Source: Streptococcus suis
GTDB taxonomy: Bacteria; Bacillota; Bacilli; Lactobacillales; Streptococcaceae
Length of the DNA: 64,000 bases
Assembly (NCBI GenBank): GCA_029593465.1
Contig: JAKTNK010000010.1
Span: 23,420 to 87,419, forward strand
Direction of reading: 5' to 3'
This document shows, in pieces, positions 46,365-56,439 of this stretch (positions are counted from its first letter, which is position 1; every line of letters begins with the position of its first letter). The notes under the pieces are model-generated. The model saw only the letters and a program-made list of their open reading frames with translations. It was not told where the DNA came from and ran no database searches. The translations under genes were made by a program, and so were the position numbers.

Positions 46365-47789
46365 ATGTCAACCATTGATTTTAAAGCAGAAGTGGATAAA
46401 CGTCGTGAGGACATGATGACGGATTTGATGACGGATTTGATGACGCTGTTGAGTATTAACTCTGAGCGTGATGATAGTCAAGCGGATGCACAGCACCCAT
46501 TTGGACCTGGTCCTGTCAAAGCCTTAGAAGCCTTTTTAGAAATGGCTAAGCGTGATGGTTATAAAACGCGTAATATTGACAATTACGCCGGTGAGTTTGA
46601 ATTTGGTGAAGGTGATGAGGTCATGGGCATTTTCGCTCACCTTGATGTGGTGCCTGCAGGGTCTGGTTGGGATACCGATCCTTACACACCTGTTATCAAA
46701 GATGGTCGTCTCTACGCGCGTGGAGCTTCAGATGACAAGGGCCCTACAATGGCTTGTTATTATGGTTTAAAAATCATCAAAGAGCTAGGACTTCCTGTTT
46801 CTAAAAAAGTGCGCTTTGTGGTCGGTACTGATGAAGAGTCTGGTTGGGCAGACATGGATTATTACTTTGAACATGCGGGTGTTGCAAAACCTGATTTTGG
46901 TTTTTCACCAGATGCAGAGTTTCCAATCATCAATGGTGAAAAAGGTAATATCACTGAATACCTTCATTTCGCAGGAGATAATCAAGGAGCTGTTATTCTT
47001 CATAAATTTGAGGGGGGCCTTCGTGAAAACATGGTTCCTGAATCAGCGACAGCACTGATTTCTGGAGACTTTCATTTTGAGGAATTATCTGAAAAACTCC
47101 TTGCCTTTAACGCTCAGCATAACTTGACGGGAGAAATTTCCAAAGATAATGATGGCAATGTGTCTATTACCATCTACGGAAAATCTGCCCACGGTTCGAT
47201 GCCTCACAAAGGTGTTAATGGGGCAACTTTCCTGGCTACATTTTTGCAAGATTTAGCCTTTGAAGGCAATGCTCGTGCCTTTATTGATGTCGCAGCAGAC
47301 CTTCTCCACGAAGACTTTGAAGCTGAAAAACTCGGTGTTGCTTATACCGATGATAAAATGGGCTCTGTCAGCATGAATGCGGGTGTCTTCTCTTTCTTAA
47401 AAGAAGCAGATGATAACACCATTGCGCTTAACTTCCGTTACCCTAAAGGTACTGATGCCCAGACCATTCAAGCTGGTCTTGAAAAATTGCAAGGTGTTGA
47501 GAAGGTAACCCTATCCCCACATGAACACACACCGCACTATGTTCCGATGGATGATCCATTGGTAGAGACACTCCTTTCCGTCTATGAAAAACACACTGGA
47601 CTCAAGGGCTATGAACAGGTGATTGGTGGTGGTACCTTTGGTCGCCTCCTTGAGCGTGGTGTTGCTTTTGGTGCTCTATTCCCAGATTCGATAGATACCA
47701 TGCATCAGGCCAATGAATTTTCAGATGTTGAAGAACTCTTCAGTGCAGCAGCAATTTATGCTGAAGCCATTTATGAGCTTATCAAATAA
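46365..47789 (+). CDS. pepV: dipeptidase PepV
   Basis: Zinc-dependent M20-family dipeptidase for peptide nutrition in the cytoplasm, 474 aa. Metal-binding and catalytic motifs are visible: [40 protein letters not shown] and the C-terminal [19 protein letters not shown] precedes ATG 46365. Near the N-terminus the 12-base unit ATGACGGATTTG is present twice in tandem (46416-46439), so the protein contains MTDLMTDLM. Compared with PepV as I remember it, this adds four residues in a surface helix and should not break function. Confidence 0.93.
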   Translation: MSTIDFKAEVDKRREDMMTDLMTDLMTLLSINSERDDSQADAQHPFGPGPVKALEAFLEMAKRDGYKTRNIDNYAGEFEFGEGDEVMGIFAHLDVVPAGSGWDTDPYTPVIKDGRLYARGASDDKGPTMACYYGLKIIKELGLPVSKKVRFVVGTDEESGWADMDYYFEHAGVAKPDFGFSPDAEFPIINGEKGNITEYLHFAGDNQGAVILHKFEGGLRENMVPESATALISGDFHFEELSEKLLAFNAQHNLTGEISKDNDGNVSITIYGKSAHGSMPHKGVNGATFLATFLQDLAFEGNARAFIDVAADLLHEDFEAEKLGVAYTDDKMGSVSMNAGVFSFLKEADDNTIALNFRYPKGTDAQTIQAGLEKLQGVEKVTLSPHEHTPHYVPMDDPLVETLLSVYEKHTGLKGYEQVIGGGTFGRLLERGVAFGALFPDSIDTMHQANEFSDVEELFSAAAIYAEAIYELIK

Positions 47790-47795
47790 GACTTA

Positions 47796-47821
47796 AAAGA
47801 GATTGCTACAATCTCTTTTTT
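47796..47821 (+). terminator. intrinsic terminator after pepV
   Basis: Nine-base stem (47796-47804 with 47810-47818) and T-run. Confidence 0.8.
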
Positions 47822-47910
47822 GCTTAATCAAAATAATAGCTAGCCTTGACTGACTTTTAAGCTGAAAAAAGTTATAATATAGATTATGATTATCGTTGAA
47901 AGGGTAGCTT

Positions 47911-48525
47911 ATGCTAGAAGTGATTAGTCCAGAACTTGCCAATTACCATCAGCAAAAATTAAGAGAATACCTCATCACCAATCAGCGTGACCCAGAAGAA
48001 GCCATTGTGTTCACAGGTGATTCCATTATTGAATTTTTTTCATTAAAGAAATTTTTAGGTCGAAAGAAAGCTCTTTTGAACCGAGGCATTGCTGGAACAG
48101 ATACTCAGTGGCTCAAAGAGCATCTTAAGGAGCAAGTATTAGCAACTAAGCCCGCAAAACTCTTCATTCTTATTGGAACCAATGATTTAGGCATGGGCTA
48201 TGGGGTGGAACGCATTGTTAGCAATATCAGAGAAATCTTAGCCACTATTCAGATAGAATCGGTTGCGACCAAGGTTTACCTACTGTCAGTTTTACCAATC
48301 AGTGAGAAACCCATCTATCAAGAAAGGGTAAAAGCCCGTCGCAATAAGGACATTCAAACTGTGAATCAGCAATTAGCCAATCTGCCTTCGGTAGAGCTCA
48401 TTGACCTCTATCCCTATTTATTGGATGACAAGGGTGATTTAGCAGATAGCTACACAACAGATGGCTTGCATCTCTCGCAAGAAGGCTATAAGGTGGTTTC
48501 AGAGCACCTAACTGCCTACCTATAA
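47911..48525 (+). CDS. SGNH/GDSL-family hydrolase
   Basis: Predicted esterase or lipase-like hydrolase, 204 aa, without signal peptide. The four family blocks are present: FTGDSIIEFF (Ser), NRGIAGTDTQW (Gly), LIGTNDLG (Asn), and DGLHLSQEGY (Asp-His). Substrate unknown. AAAGGG lies before ATG 47911 and TATAAT at 47873-47878 is the likely -10. The AI-2E family gene follows after 23 bases in the same direction. Confidence 0.85.
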   Translation: MLEVISPELANYHQQKLREYLITNQRDPEEAIVFTGDSIIEFFSLKKFLGRKKALLNRGIAGTDTQWLKEHLKEQVLATKPAKLFILIGTNDLGMGYGVERIVSNIREILATIQIESVATKVYLLSVLPISEKPIYQERVKARRNKDIQTVNQQLANLPSVELIDLYPYLLDDKGDLADSYTTDGLHLSQEGYKVVSEHLTAYL

Positions 48526-48548
48526 TATAACGATCTAAAGGAGAATTT

Positions 48549-49682
48549 ATGACATTTACAAAAAAAGAAATGGGCTATATTGTCCTCACCTTTTTTCTGT
48601 GTTTTGCCATTTATCAAAATTGGGAAAGCGGTGCGGGCTTAATTCAGACCTTTTGGAATGCCCTCAAACCCTTTTTAGTGGGAGCGGGCATTGCCTATAT
48701 TGTCAATATTGTCATGTACATTTATGAAAGTTGGTTTACAAAGTTTGTCAGTCTCCCTTTTTTGCTAAAGCTAAAGCGTCCTATCGCCATGGTTTTGGCT
48801 TATTTAACCTTTGTTTTGGTGATTGTTTGGATTTTTTCCATTGTGTTGCCGGATTTGATTGCTAGCCTGCAGTCTCTCTTAAAGATAGATACACAAGTAG
48901 TTTCTAAGATACTTTCAGAACTAAACGACAATAAGATGTTAAACAAAGTATTTGAGATGTTTAACAAAAATGCCGATATTGGAACAACCATTTCCAACTA
49001 TACTCAGCAGATTGTTAAGCAACTGCTTGGCTTTTTGACGAATATTGTCTCATCGGTCTCTGGAATCGCTTCGACCCTAATCAATGTGTTTGTGAGTTTT
49101 GTTTTCTCACTCTATGTTTTGGGCAATAAGGAAAAATTGATACGCCAAACGCGGACACTGGTCAGTGTTTACCTAAAGAAATGGGCTCCACAATGTTTCT
49201 ATTTAGCCAATTTATTGCATGATCGTTTCCATAATTTCTTCGTCGGACAGACCATAGAAGCGATGATTTTAGGCACCTTAACAGCAATTGGGATGCTTGT
49301 TTTAGGCTTTCCCTATGCAACGACTGTCGGTGTTTTAGTGGCATTTACTGCGCTGATTCCAGTTGTTGGCTCCTTTATAGGCGCAGGAATTGGCTTTATC
49401 TTGATTGCAACAACTTCCTTTAAATCGGCGATTTTCTTTATTATTTACCTGTTGATTCTCCAACAGTTTGAAGGGAATTTAATCTATCCTAGGGTTGTCG
49501 GTAATTCTATCGGTCTTCCAGGAATGTGGGTCTTATTAGCCATAACAGTAGGAGGAGCAGTTGGTGGTCTGTTAGGAATGTTACTTGCCGTACCGTTAGC
49601 GGGAACGCTTTATCAAGTGATTAAAGACCACGTCAAAAGTAAGCAAGAAAAGCAATTGCAAACCCCAGATACCTCAGCATAA
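48549..49682 (+). CDS. AI-2E family (UPF0118) membrane transporter
   Basis: A 377-aa membrane protein with about eight helices. The family stretch LTAIGMLVLGFPYATTVGVL, the EGNLIYPRVVG motif and the MLLAVPLAGTLYQVIKDH end are typical. Despite the name, members include Na+/H+ antiporters and transporters of unknown substrate; export of autoinducer-2 is shown only for TqsA. AAAGGAG precedes ATG 48549. It ends at a strong terminator. Confidence 0.85.
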   Translation: MTFTKKEMGYIVLTFFLCFAIYQNWESGAGLIQTFWNALKPFLVGAGIAYIVNIVMYIYESWFTKFVSLPFLLKLKRPIAMVLAYLTFVLVIVWIFSIVLPDLIASLQSLLKIDTQVVSKILSELNDNKMLNKVFEMFNKNADIGTTISNYTQQIVKQLLGFLTNIVSSVSGIASTLINVFVSFVFSLYVLGNKEKLIRQTRTLVSVYLKKWAPQCFYLANLLHDRFHNFFVGQTIEAMILGTLTAIGMLVLGFPYATTVGVLVAFTALIPVVGSFIGAGIGFILIATTSFKSAIFFIIYLLILQQFEGNLIYPRVVGNSIGLPGMWVLLAITVGGAVGGLLGMLLAVPLAGTLYQVIKDHVKSKQEKQLQTPDTSA

Positions 49683-49710
49683 CTAGGACAAGTTCCTAGT
49701 TATTTTTTTT
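49681..49710 (+). terminator. intrinsic terminator
   Basis: Stem AACTAGGA (49681-49688) with TCCTAGTT (49694-49701), followed by eight T. Confidence 0.85.
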
Positions 49711-49864
49711 GCAAGTAGGCTAAGATGGAGCAATAGGTCACCAACATGCAGTTGAAGTCTCAGAATCGGTGGCAGAAAATTTTTTGTAGGAAAATGTCAT
49801 TTTTGAGAATAATTTTCGAATAGATAGGTGAGAGGATTGAAATCAATAAGAGGAGCTATCTAAC

Positions 49865-50551
49865 ATGTATCACATTACCATTCCTAAAAGTAGTATCTTG
49901 CAACCGCGTGAGCGATTGTTTCAATTAGGGGCTGAGAAACTTAGCAATCAAGAGTTATTGGCTATTTTATTGCGTACAGGAACCAAAAAAGAGCCTGTCA
50001 TGGCTCTGGCACAATCCATTTTATCAGAATTGGATAGCTTAGCTGACTTTCAAGAGCTGTCATTGCAAGAGTTGCAACAAATCCCAGGCATTGGCCAAGC
50101 TAAATCGGCTGAACTAAAGGCGATGTTAGAGCTATCAAAGCGCATCTATGCTTCTGATTACCAACGTTCAGAGCGGATTATGGGGAGTCAGCAAGTGGCT
50201 CGCAAGATGATGATGGAAATCGGTCGTCAAAAGCAAGAACATTTGGTGGTTCTTTATTTGGATACGCAAAATCGGATTATTGAGCAGCGGACGATTTTTA
50301 TTGGAACGGTTCGTCGCTCGGTAGCTGAGCCCCGCGAAATTTTATACTATGCGTGTAAAAACATGGCAACATCTATGGTTCTTGTGCATAATCATCCTTC
50401 AGGAACCGTTGACCCTAGCGAAAATGATGTCCGTTTTACAGAGAAGTTAAAGCGTTGCTGTGAGGACATGGGAATCATTTTATTAGATCACTTGATTATT
50501 GGCAATAGGGATTATTACAGTTTTCGAGAAGAATCTGAGGTTCTATCCTAG
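49865..50551 (+). CDS. radC: RadC family JAB-domain protein
   Basis: A 228-aa protein with an N-terminal helix-hairpin-helix ([14 protein letters not shown]) and a C-terminal JAB/MPN metal domain ([18 protein letters not shown]). RadC was named as a DNA-repair protein but a direct repair role is doubtful; in pneumococcus it is induced during competence though not required. GAGGAG precedes ATG 49865. Upstream, 49711-49860 holds no gene. It converges on rex with no clear terminator between. Confidence 0.93.
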   Translation: MYHITIPKSSILQPRERLFQLGAEKLSNQELLAILLRTGTKKEPVMALAQSILSELDSLADFQELSLQELQQIPGIGQAKSAELKAMLELSKRIYASDYQRSERIMGSQQVARKMMMEIGRQKQEHLVVLYLDTQNRIIEQRTIFIGTVRRSVAEPREILYYACKNMATSMVLVHNHPSGTVDPSENDVRFTEKLKRCCEDMGIILLDHLIIGNRDYYSFREESEVLS

Positions 50552-50631
50552 ACGAGCTTTATCAGCCAGCCATCAAAAAAGCCCCTGCTTCTAAAAAGAA
50601 ACATGGCTTTGATGAGATTACTGATTTAGTT

Positions 50632-51267
50632 TTACTTTTGGTTCATAAAGTAAAGGAGTGTTTGCAGTTCGCTAGTGAGGTCAACGTATTGAACAACCAC
50701 ATCTTTAGGCACATTTAGATGAACCGGTGAGAAGCTTAGAATCCCTTTGATACCGGCATCGATTAATTGATTAGCGACTTCTTGGGCTTGTAAACTTGGT
50801 ACTGTTAAAATGGCTGTCTCAATGCCCGTTCCCTTGAGGGTTTCTTTAATGGTTGAAATGCCGTAAATGGGAATACCATCGGGAGATGTGGTACCGACGA
50901 TGTCATTGTCATCACGATCAAAGGCAATGGCAATTTGCATCTTATTACGATCATGGAAACGGTAATGCATCAGAGCACGACCGATATTACCAACCCCAAC
51001 AAGGGTTACATTAGTGGTTGAATGGTCATCAAGAATATCAGCGAAGAAGTTCATTAATTTTTTCACATCGTATCCAAACCCACGGCGACCAAGTTCACCA
51101 AAGTGTGAAAAATCGCGGCGAACAGTTGCTGAATCAATTCCCATAGCGTCAGCAATTTGTTTGGAACTTGCTTTTTCAATATGATCGGTGTTGAAGCGTT
51201 TAAAAATACGGTAGTAAAGCGATAAGCGTTTGGCTGTTGCTTTTGGAATGGTTTTATCAACAGACAT
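50632..51267 (-). CDS. rex: redox-sensing transcriptional repressor Rex
   Basis: NADH/NAD+-responsive repressor of fermentation and respiration genes, 211 aa. The N-terminal winged helix ([20 protein letters not shown]) is followed by a Rossmann NAD(H) domain starting [16 protein letters not shown] and a C-terminal swapped helix. GAGGAG lies before ATG 51267. It could regulate the cyd and ndh genes in this window, but no full Rex operator was found in front of them. Confidence 0.93.
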   Translation of the reverse strand: MSVDKTIPKATAKRLSLYYRIFKRFNTDHIEKASSKQIADAMGIDSATVRRDFSHFGELGRRGFGYDVKKLMNFFADILDDHSTTNVTLVGVGNIGRALMHYRFHDRNKMQIAIAFDRDDNDIVGTTSPDGIPIYGISTIKETLKGTGIETAILTVPSLQAQEVANQLIDAGIKGILSFSPVHLNVPKDVVVQYVDLTSELQTLLYFMNQK

Positions 51268-51338
51268 GACAGTCTCCTCTTCTAAGATGCCTAGGCGATT
51301 GAGCTGACATCACTGGTTAAATGATAGATTACCTATCT

Positions 51339-51367
51339 ATTTTAATGAATCTTTGTGAAAAATGCAA
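51339..51367 (-). promoter_or_regulatory. promoter of rex
   Basis: On the minus strand: TTGCAT (51362-51367), 17-base spacer, TAAAAT (51339-51344). A TTCACAA half-site of the Rex operator lies in the spacer, which could permit weak autoregulation. Confidence 0.5.
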
Positions 51368-51402
51368 CTTCAATGCCTGAAACAAATGATGCTATTAAAA
51401 AG

Positions 51403-51439
51403 ATGAAACGCCCTACTCTTAGTCAGCAAAGCGTTTCAT
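51403..51439 (-). terminator. intrinsic terminator of the prs operon
   Basis: Nine-base perfect stem (51403-51411 with 51431-51439) and, on the minus strand, a CTTTTT tail. The plus strand also has a T-run. Confidence 0.75.
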
Positions 51440-51447
51440 TTTTTGAT

Positions 51448-51660
51448 TTAATCTTTTAGTTGTTTGTCTAGCTCAAAAAAGAGATTGCCAAAGGTTCCAG
51501 TATAATCAATCTGTTGAGCATTATAGATGACCTTTGTCACAGGAAAGTGATCCGAAATAGCAATCGAACAAGCCATTTGTGCTTGGCGATAGGCATCGTA
51601 GTTATCGTAACTCACTTGTTTTTCTTGTTTGGCATCATTAAGGTAAGTAATGGTTAGCAT
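51448..51660 (-). CDS. DUF4649 family protein
   Basis: A 70-aa small protein of a streptococcal family of unknown function, beginning MLTITYLNDAKQEKQVSYDN. It lies 11 bases after the DUF1831 gene and is the last gene of the prs-nifS operon. Confidence 0.7.
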   Translation of the reverse strand: MLTITYLNDAKQEKQVSYDNYDAYRQAQMACSIAISDHFPVTKVIYNAQQIDYTGTFGNLFFELDKQLKD

Positions 51661-51671
51661 GAAAGCCCTCC

Positions 51672-52019
51672 TTATTGCTCTATTTTCGTGAAAATTTGGC
51701 GCTCAACTAAACTATCCATAAGAAAATAAAACTTGTCTTGAAGAATTTTATAATCAGATGATTTAAAGATATTAACCAGACGAAGTCCTGATTGATCTGT
51801 AATATTGAGTTTAAAACCAGTCAGGTCTTTATGAATGACGATTTTTAGCAAAAAGCCTTCTCCTGAATTTGGAACTTCTTCCAAAAGACGGCTGAGTTCA
51901 TAATGACCAACCTTATTTTCGGAAAAGGTCAAATCTTTTAGAGCGTATTTTTTGATGTTAGGGTTGATAGTATAAGTGTATCGACAGTCTTTAAGTGAAA
52001 TGGAATGTTCAAATGCCAT
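51672..52019 (-). CDS. DUF1831 family protein
   Basis: A 115-aa protein of unknown function, commonly found directly after the nifS-like gene in streptococci and lactobacilli. Its start overlaps the last base of the cysteine desulfurase gene, so translation is coupled. The constant linkage suggests a part in sulfur transfer or its control, which is inference. Confidence 0.78.
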   Translation of the reverse strand: MAFEHSISLKDCRYTYTINPNIKKYALKDLTFSENKVGHYELSRLLEEVPNSGEGFLLKIVIHKDLTGFKLNITDQSGLRLVNIFKSSDYKILQDKFYFLMDSLVERQIFTKIEQ

Positions 52020-53137
52020 TAGTGTTCTCCTAATAGTGATTTAAGCAACTGAGCTAGTCCGATAACCTCATCCTCAGTATTGTTTTCTGAAAAACTAATC
52101 CGAATAGACTCCCTTAACCGTTGGCTGTCAGAACCGTATTTGGCTGCTAGGACATGGCTTGGTTCGACAGTACCTGCAGTACAAGCAGAACCTGTTGAGA
52201 CAGCATAGCCTTGCAGGTCAAGTTGTGTTAATAACACACCATTATTGGCACCAGGAAATCCGATATTGACCACATGGGGGAGGGCATCATCGTTTGTATT
52301 GAGGTAATAATCAAGACCAGAGAGAGCATCAAGAAAGGTTTGTTTTAAGGTGTTTATTTTTGCCCAGTTATCAGACATTTGAAGGTAGCTGTCTGATAAG
52401 GCCTTGGTCATGCCTGCAATACCGATAAGGTTTTCGGTGCTGGCACGGTGCTTGTTCTCCTGATCTCCTCCGTGTAGGAGGGGATCAAAGTGTTTGTGGC
52501 GATTATAAAGAACCCCGACCCCTTTTGGACCATGAAATTTATGAGCAGAGAGTGACATGAAATCAATGCCGATCGTTTCAGGCTCCAAGGGGATTTTACC
52601 GGCAACTTGGACAGCATCTACGTGAAAAGCTGCTGGATGACTTTTCAATAGTTCCCCTATGTCAGCAATCGGTAGCAAATCGCCTGTTTCATTATTAGCA
52701 TACATCAGACTGACTAAAATGGTATCCTCGCGGAGGGCGGCTGCCACGTCTTTGGGGCGGATATGGCCGTCAATTGGCTCTAAGTAGGTCACCTCAAAGC
52801 CAAAGCGCTCTTCTAAATATCGTAAGGGATGGAGAACGGAATGATGCTCAATAGCAGAAGTAATGATATGGCGTCCTAGATGCTGGTTAGCCAAGGCAAA
52901 TCCTTTAATTGCTGTGTTGTTGCTTTCGGTGCCACCAGACGTAAAGATGATATGGTTTGGTGTTGTCTTTAAGAGCGAGGCAAGAACTTGACGATACTCT
53001 CTTAGTTTTTGACTGGCTTGTCTCCCATAGGTATGGATACTGGATGGATTAGCCAGTTGTAGAGCCATTGTTTCAGTCATTTCTGCCATGACGGACTCTG
53101 TTAGAGGAGTGGTGGCAGCATTATCCAAATAAATCAA
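52019..53137 (-). CDS. cysteine desulfurase, NifS-like
   Basis: PLP-dependent enzyme that removes sulfur from cysteine for thio-modification or Fe-S cofactors, 372 aa. The pyridoxal lysine is in SLSAHKFHGPKGVGVLY, the N-terminal substrate region reads MIYLDNAATTPL, and the catalytic cysteine loop is TGSACTAGTVEPSHVL. It is six bases downstream of prs. A streptococcal second desulfurase, SufS, is usually elsewhere. Partner (tRNA thiolation or other) is not shown. Confidence 0.9.
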   Translation of the reverse strand: MIYLDNAATTPLTESVMAEMTETMALQLANPSSIHTYGRQASQKLREYRQVLASLLKTTPNHIIFTSGGTESNNTAIKGFALANQHLGRHIITSAIEHHSVLHPLRYLEERFGFEVTYLEPIDGHIRPKDVAAALREDTILVSLMYANNETGDLLPIADIGELLKSHPAAFHVDAVQVAGKIPLEPETIGIDFMSLSAHKFHGPKGVGVLYNRHKHFDPLLHGGDQENKHRASTENLIGIAGMTKALSDSYLQMSDNWAKINTLKQTFLDALSGLDYYLNTNDDALPHVVNIGFPGANNGVLLTQLDLQGYAVSTGSACTAGTVEPSHVLAAKYGSDSQRLRESIRISFSENNTEDEVIGLAQLLKSLLGEH

Positions 53138-53143
53138 AATAGC

Positions 53144-54118
53144 TTAATCCTCGTTGTGATGAAGGGTAAATAGGGGACTGAGTGGTTGTCTTTCTTGAAT
53201 ACGCATAATGGCATCGGCAAACAATTCGCTAGCACTAATGTAGTTAGCATTGTTAGGGATACGTTCTTTAGAGGCAACCGAATCTGTTAATAGGATTTCC
53301 TTGATTGGAGATGCTTCAAGGATGTCAGCAGCTCCTCCTGCAAAGAGACCGTGGCTTGAGACGGCGTAAATATCCGTTGCTCCTCCGCGTTCAACAATTT
53401 TACTTGCTTCTGCCAAGGTTTTTCCGGTATTTAAAATGTCATCAATAAGAATGGCTTTCTTACCAGCTACATCGCCGATGATGTAACCTTCTTCACGGTG
53501 GCTATCATCTTCTTGAGCGTAGTCAATGATAGCGATAGGAGCGTCGAGGTATTGTGCAAGGCTACGTGCTCTTTTAATCCCAGAGTTTTTGGGGCTGACA
53601 ACGACAACATCTTGACCAGACAAGCCCTTGTTGAGATAGTGTTCTGCAAATAAAGGGGTGGTAAAGAGGTTATCAACTGGAATATTAAAGAATCCTTGTA
53701 CTTGTACAGCATGGAGGTCAAGTGTTACCACACGGTCAACACCAGCTTTGACGAGCATGTTGGCGACAAGTTTGGCTGTGATTGGCTCACGAGATGCAGC
53801 AACGCGGTCTTGACGGGAATAGCCAAAGTATGGCATGACAACGGTAATTGAGTTAGCGCTTGCTCGCTTACAAGCATCCACCATGATGAGTAATTCCCAG
53901 AGGTTATCGTTTACCGGAAAACTAGTGGACTGAATGATGTAAATATCATCACCACGCACACTCTCTTCGATGTTAATCATGATTTCACCATCTGAGAATT
54001 GACGAGATGATACTTTTCCTAGTGGAATCCCAGAAATCTCGGCGATTTTTTCAGCGATAGCATGATTGGATGTCAGTGAAAAAAGCTTCATTTGTGGGTT
54101 GGCTTTAGTTTGTGCCAT
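53144..54118 (-). CDS. prs: ribose-phosphate pyrophosphokinase
   Basis: Makes PRPP from ribose-5-phosphate and ATP for nucleotide, His and Trp synthesis. The 324-aa class I enzyme has YFGYSRQDR, the catalytic loop region and the PRPP-binding motif [19 protein letters not shown] precedes ATG 54118. It heads a four-gene operon with nifS-like, DUF1831 and DUF4649 genes. Confidence 0.95.
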   Translation of the reverse strand: MAQTKANPQMKLFSLTSNHAIAEKIAEISGIPLGKVSSRQFSDGEIMINIEESVRGDDIYIIQSTSFPVNDNLWELLIMVDACKRASANSITVVMPYFGYSRQDRVAASREPITAKLVANMLVKAGVDRVVTLDLHAVQVQGFFNIPVDNLFTTPLFAEHYLNKGLSGQDVVVVSPKNSGIKRARSLAQYLDAPIAIIDYAQEDDSHREEGYIIGDVAGKKAILIDDILNTGKTLAEASKIVERGGATDIYAVSSHGLFAGGAADILEASPIKEILLTDSVASKERIPNNANYISASELFADAIMRIQERQPLSPLFTLHHNED

Positions 54119-54246
54119 GACAGGATGCTCCTTAATTCTTTAATTCCTTTTTATTTTACCAAAAAAACGAGAATTTTTCATAGTGCTTACTTGCTGGAAA
54201 ATGTTCAGGTGAATCATATGCACGGTCAGCGTGCCAGCAACTATAA

Positions 54247-54271
54247 AAAAAGAGGGGAAATCCCTCGTTTT
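54247..54271 (-). terminator. intrinsic terminator of the CYTH gene
   Basis: Five-base GAGGG/CCCTC core (54252-54256 with 54262-54266), flanked by A-run and T-run; on the minus strand it ends in a long T-run. Confidence 0.6.
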
Positions 54272-54276
54272 AACGC

Positions 54277-54843
54277 TTAACGTCTGAGTGTGGTTAAAAA
54301 TCGAGCAACCTTGCTCTTAGCGTATTTGTAATTGATATGATGTTGGTCTAAGTAATCCTTGAAATCTTTTTCACCTTGCTCGGCATCATCAACTTCTAGT
54401 TCCAATTCATAGTCGATGCGGTCAGCATAGTGGTTTTTATCCAGAGCCAGCAGTCCGATAGGGAGACGGACTTCACGTCGAATGGTTGTGAGATGACCTA
54501 GCACTGCTAAGTTTTCGATAGGGATGTGCTTTTGCGCTAGTAATTCACGAATCTTACAATCAGGAAACCTACCGCTGTCTATGATAGCTCGTGCCTTGGG
54601 CTTTGTTAAATCGACATTATACTCCATTGTTCCGACTTTTTGGGGGATTTTCAGAGTTAACTCAGCTGATTTGTCAAATGTCCTAATACGAAGTGATAGT
54701 TTTTGAGACCGCATATCTCCGTTTGGGGTATCAAAATAGTAGTTGGTTTGGGTGATGGCTGGAACATGCATCAACAGGCTTTGAAGATGATTGAACTCGG
54801 CCTTATTGAGCATGGTTTTATATTCGATTTCAAGGTTACTCAT
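54277..54843 (-). CDS. CYTH domain protein (triphosphate tunnel metalloenzyme)
   Basis: A 188-aa predicted triphosphatase. The diagnostic ExExK motif is at the N-terminus (NLEIEYKTML), with further basic and acidic strands such as LSLRIRTFDK and DYELELEVDDAEQGE. Possible substrates are inorganic triphosphate or thiamine triphosphate. It is divergent from relQ, the usual placement in streptococci and other Firmicutes, which may mean a link to nucleotide signalling. Confidence 0.85.
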   Translation of the reverse strand: MSNLEIEYKTMLNKAEFNHLQSLLMHVPAITQTNYYFDTPNGDMRSQKLSLRIRTFDKSAELTLKIPQKVGTMEYNVDLTKPKARAIIDSGRFPDCKIRELLAQKHIPIENLAVLGHLTTIRREVRLPIGLLALDKNHYADRIDYELELEVDDAEQGEKDFKDYLDQHHINYKYAKSKVARFLTTLRR

Positions 54844-54873
54844 AGACGATTTCCTTTTTCAATATGGATAATA

Positions 54874-54882
54874 TGGTATAAT
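54874..54882 (+). promoter_or_regulatory. extended -10 promoter of the relQ operon
   Basis: TGGTATAAT about 75 bases before the relQ start. Confidence 0.5.
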
Positions 54883-54956
54883 AATGATTAGATTTATTTT
54901 ATACAAAAGTCCCCTTTTTGACAAGGATTGAAGGTGGGATTAGATAGGAGTCATCG

Positions 54957-55628
54957 ATGACAATGGATTGGGAAGAGTTTTTAGATCCCTATATTCAGGC
55001 AGTCGGCGAATTAAAAATTAAGCTAAGGGGTATTCGAAAGCAATACCGTAAACAAAATAGGCATTCTCCCATTGAGTTTGTAACAGGGCGTGTGAAGTCG
55101 GTTGAAAGTATCCAGGAAAAAATAGCTTTGCGCGGCGTTCTGTTAGAAAATATTGGACAGGATATCCAAGATATTGCTGGTTTGAGGGTTATGGTACAAT
55201 TTGTTGACGATGTGGATGAGGTCATTCGCCTGCTCAGACAGCGGCACGATCTCACAGTGATTCAAGAGCGTGATTACATTCGGAATATGAAGTCTAGCGG
55301 CTATCGTTCCTATCATGTTGTCGTTGAATATCCTGTCGATACCATTGATGGGCAAAAGACCATTTTAGCTGAAATTCAAATTAGAACCTTGGCTATGAAT
55401 TTTTGGGCAACGATAGAGCATTCCTTGAATTACAAATACCGTGGCAAGTTCCCCGATGAGATTAGGCAACGGTTGGAACATACGGCAAAAATTGCCTTGG
55501 AGCTTGATGAAGAAATGCGCCAGATTAGAGAGGACATTCAAGAAGCACAGTTGCTTTTTGATCCCGTCAATCGAAGTTTAAGTGATGGTATAGGAAATAG
55601 TGATGACACAGACGAGTATTACCGATAA
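54957..55628 (+). CDS. relQ: small alarmone synthetase, GTP pyrophosphokinase RelQ
   Basis: Single-domain (p)ppGpp synthetase, 223 aa, lacking hydrolase and TGS/ACT domains. Synthetase motifs are visible: [41 protein letters not shown] and [23 protein letters not shown] lies six bases before ATG 54957. First gene of an operon with nadK, an rluD-family gene and pta, each overlapping or closely spaced. Confidence 0.95.
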   Translation: MTMDWEEFLDPYIQAVGELKIKLRGIRKQYRKQNRHSPIEFVTGRVKSVESIQEKIALRGVLLENIGQDIQDIAGLRVMVQFVDDVDEVIRLLRQRHDLTVIQERDYIRNMKSSGYRSYHVVVEYPVDTIDGQKTILAEIQIRTLAMNFWATIEHSLNYKYRGKFPDEIRQRLEHTAKIALELDEEMRQIREDIQEAQLLFDPVNRSLSDGIGNSDDTDEYYR

Positions 55629-56439
55629 GCCCATAAGAGTGGCTATTGTCGCCAATGGCAAGTATCAGAGTAAACGGATTGCTTCTAAGTTATTTAATGT
55701 TTTACGAGAGGCACCAGAATTTTATTTGAGTAAGAAACATCCGGATGTTGTCATTACTATTGGTGGTGATGGCATGTTATTGTCGGCTTTTCACATGTAT
55801 GAAAAAGAGCTAGATACTGTCCGTTTTGTAGGGATTCATACAGGTCATCTGGGCTTTTACACGGATTATCGTGATTTTGAAGTGGATAAACTGATTGATA
55901 ATTTAAAACACGACACCGGAGCAAGCATTGCCTATCCGATTTTAAAAGTCAAGGTTACTTTGGATGACGGTAGAGTGTTTCGTTCTAGGGCGTTGAATGA
56001 AGCGACCGTCAAGCGAATTGAAAAGACCATGGTGGCTGATGTCATGATTAACAAAGTCAAGTTTGAACGCTTTCGCGGTGACGGTATTTTGGTTTCAACC
56101 CCTACTGGAAGCACGGCTTACAACAAATCTCTTGGTGGGGCAATTCTTCACCCAACGATTGAAGCCTTACAAATGACAGAAATTTCCAGCATCAATAATC
56201 GTGTCTTTCGCACACTTGGTTCATCCATAATCATTCCCAAGGATGATCGGATTGTGATTGTGCCTAAGCGTTTGGGTACCTATACGGTTTCAATTGATAA
56301 CAAAACCTATCACCATAAAAATGTTGCTAAGGTGGAGTTCTACATTTCAAATCATCAGATTCACTTTGTGTCAACACCGAGCCATACGAGCTTTTGGGAA
56401 AGGGTTAAGGATGCCTTTATTGGAGATTTGGATTCATGA
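55603..56439 (+). CDS. nadK: NAD kinase
   Basis: Phosphorylates NAD to NADP, 278 aa from ATG 55603 (a GTG at 55600 is also in frame). The catalytic GGDG motif is in [15 protein letters not shown], the NE/D-type motif is in ALNEATVKR, and [15 protein letters not shown] is conserved. It overlaps relQ by 26 bases and rluD by four, indicating coupled translation. Confidence 0.94.
   Translation: MTQTSITDKPIRVAIVANGKYQSKRIASKLFNVLREAPEFYLSKKHPDVVITIGGDGMLLSAFHMYEKELDTVRFVGIHTGHLGFYTDYRDFEVDKLIDNLKHDTGASIAYPILKVKVTLDDGRVFRSRALNEATVKRIEKTMVADVMINKVKFERFRGDGILVSTPTGSTAYNKSLGGAILHPTIEALQMTEISSINNRVFRTLGSSIIIPKDDRIVIVPKRLGTYTVSIDNKTYHHKNVAKVEFYISNHQIHFVSTPSHTSFWERVKDAFIGDLDS

Noticed and set aside
50552-50640. 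Lysine-rich open frame between radC and rex
   Set aside because: It has no start codon or ribosome binding site and runs into rex antisense; I found no family match.
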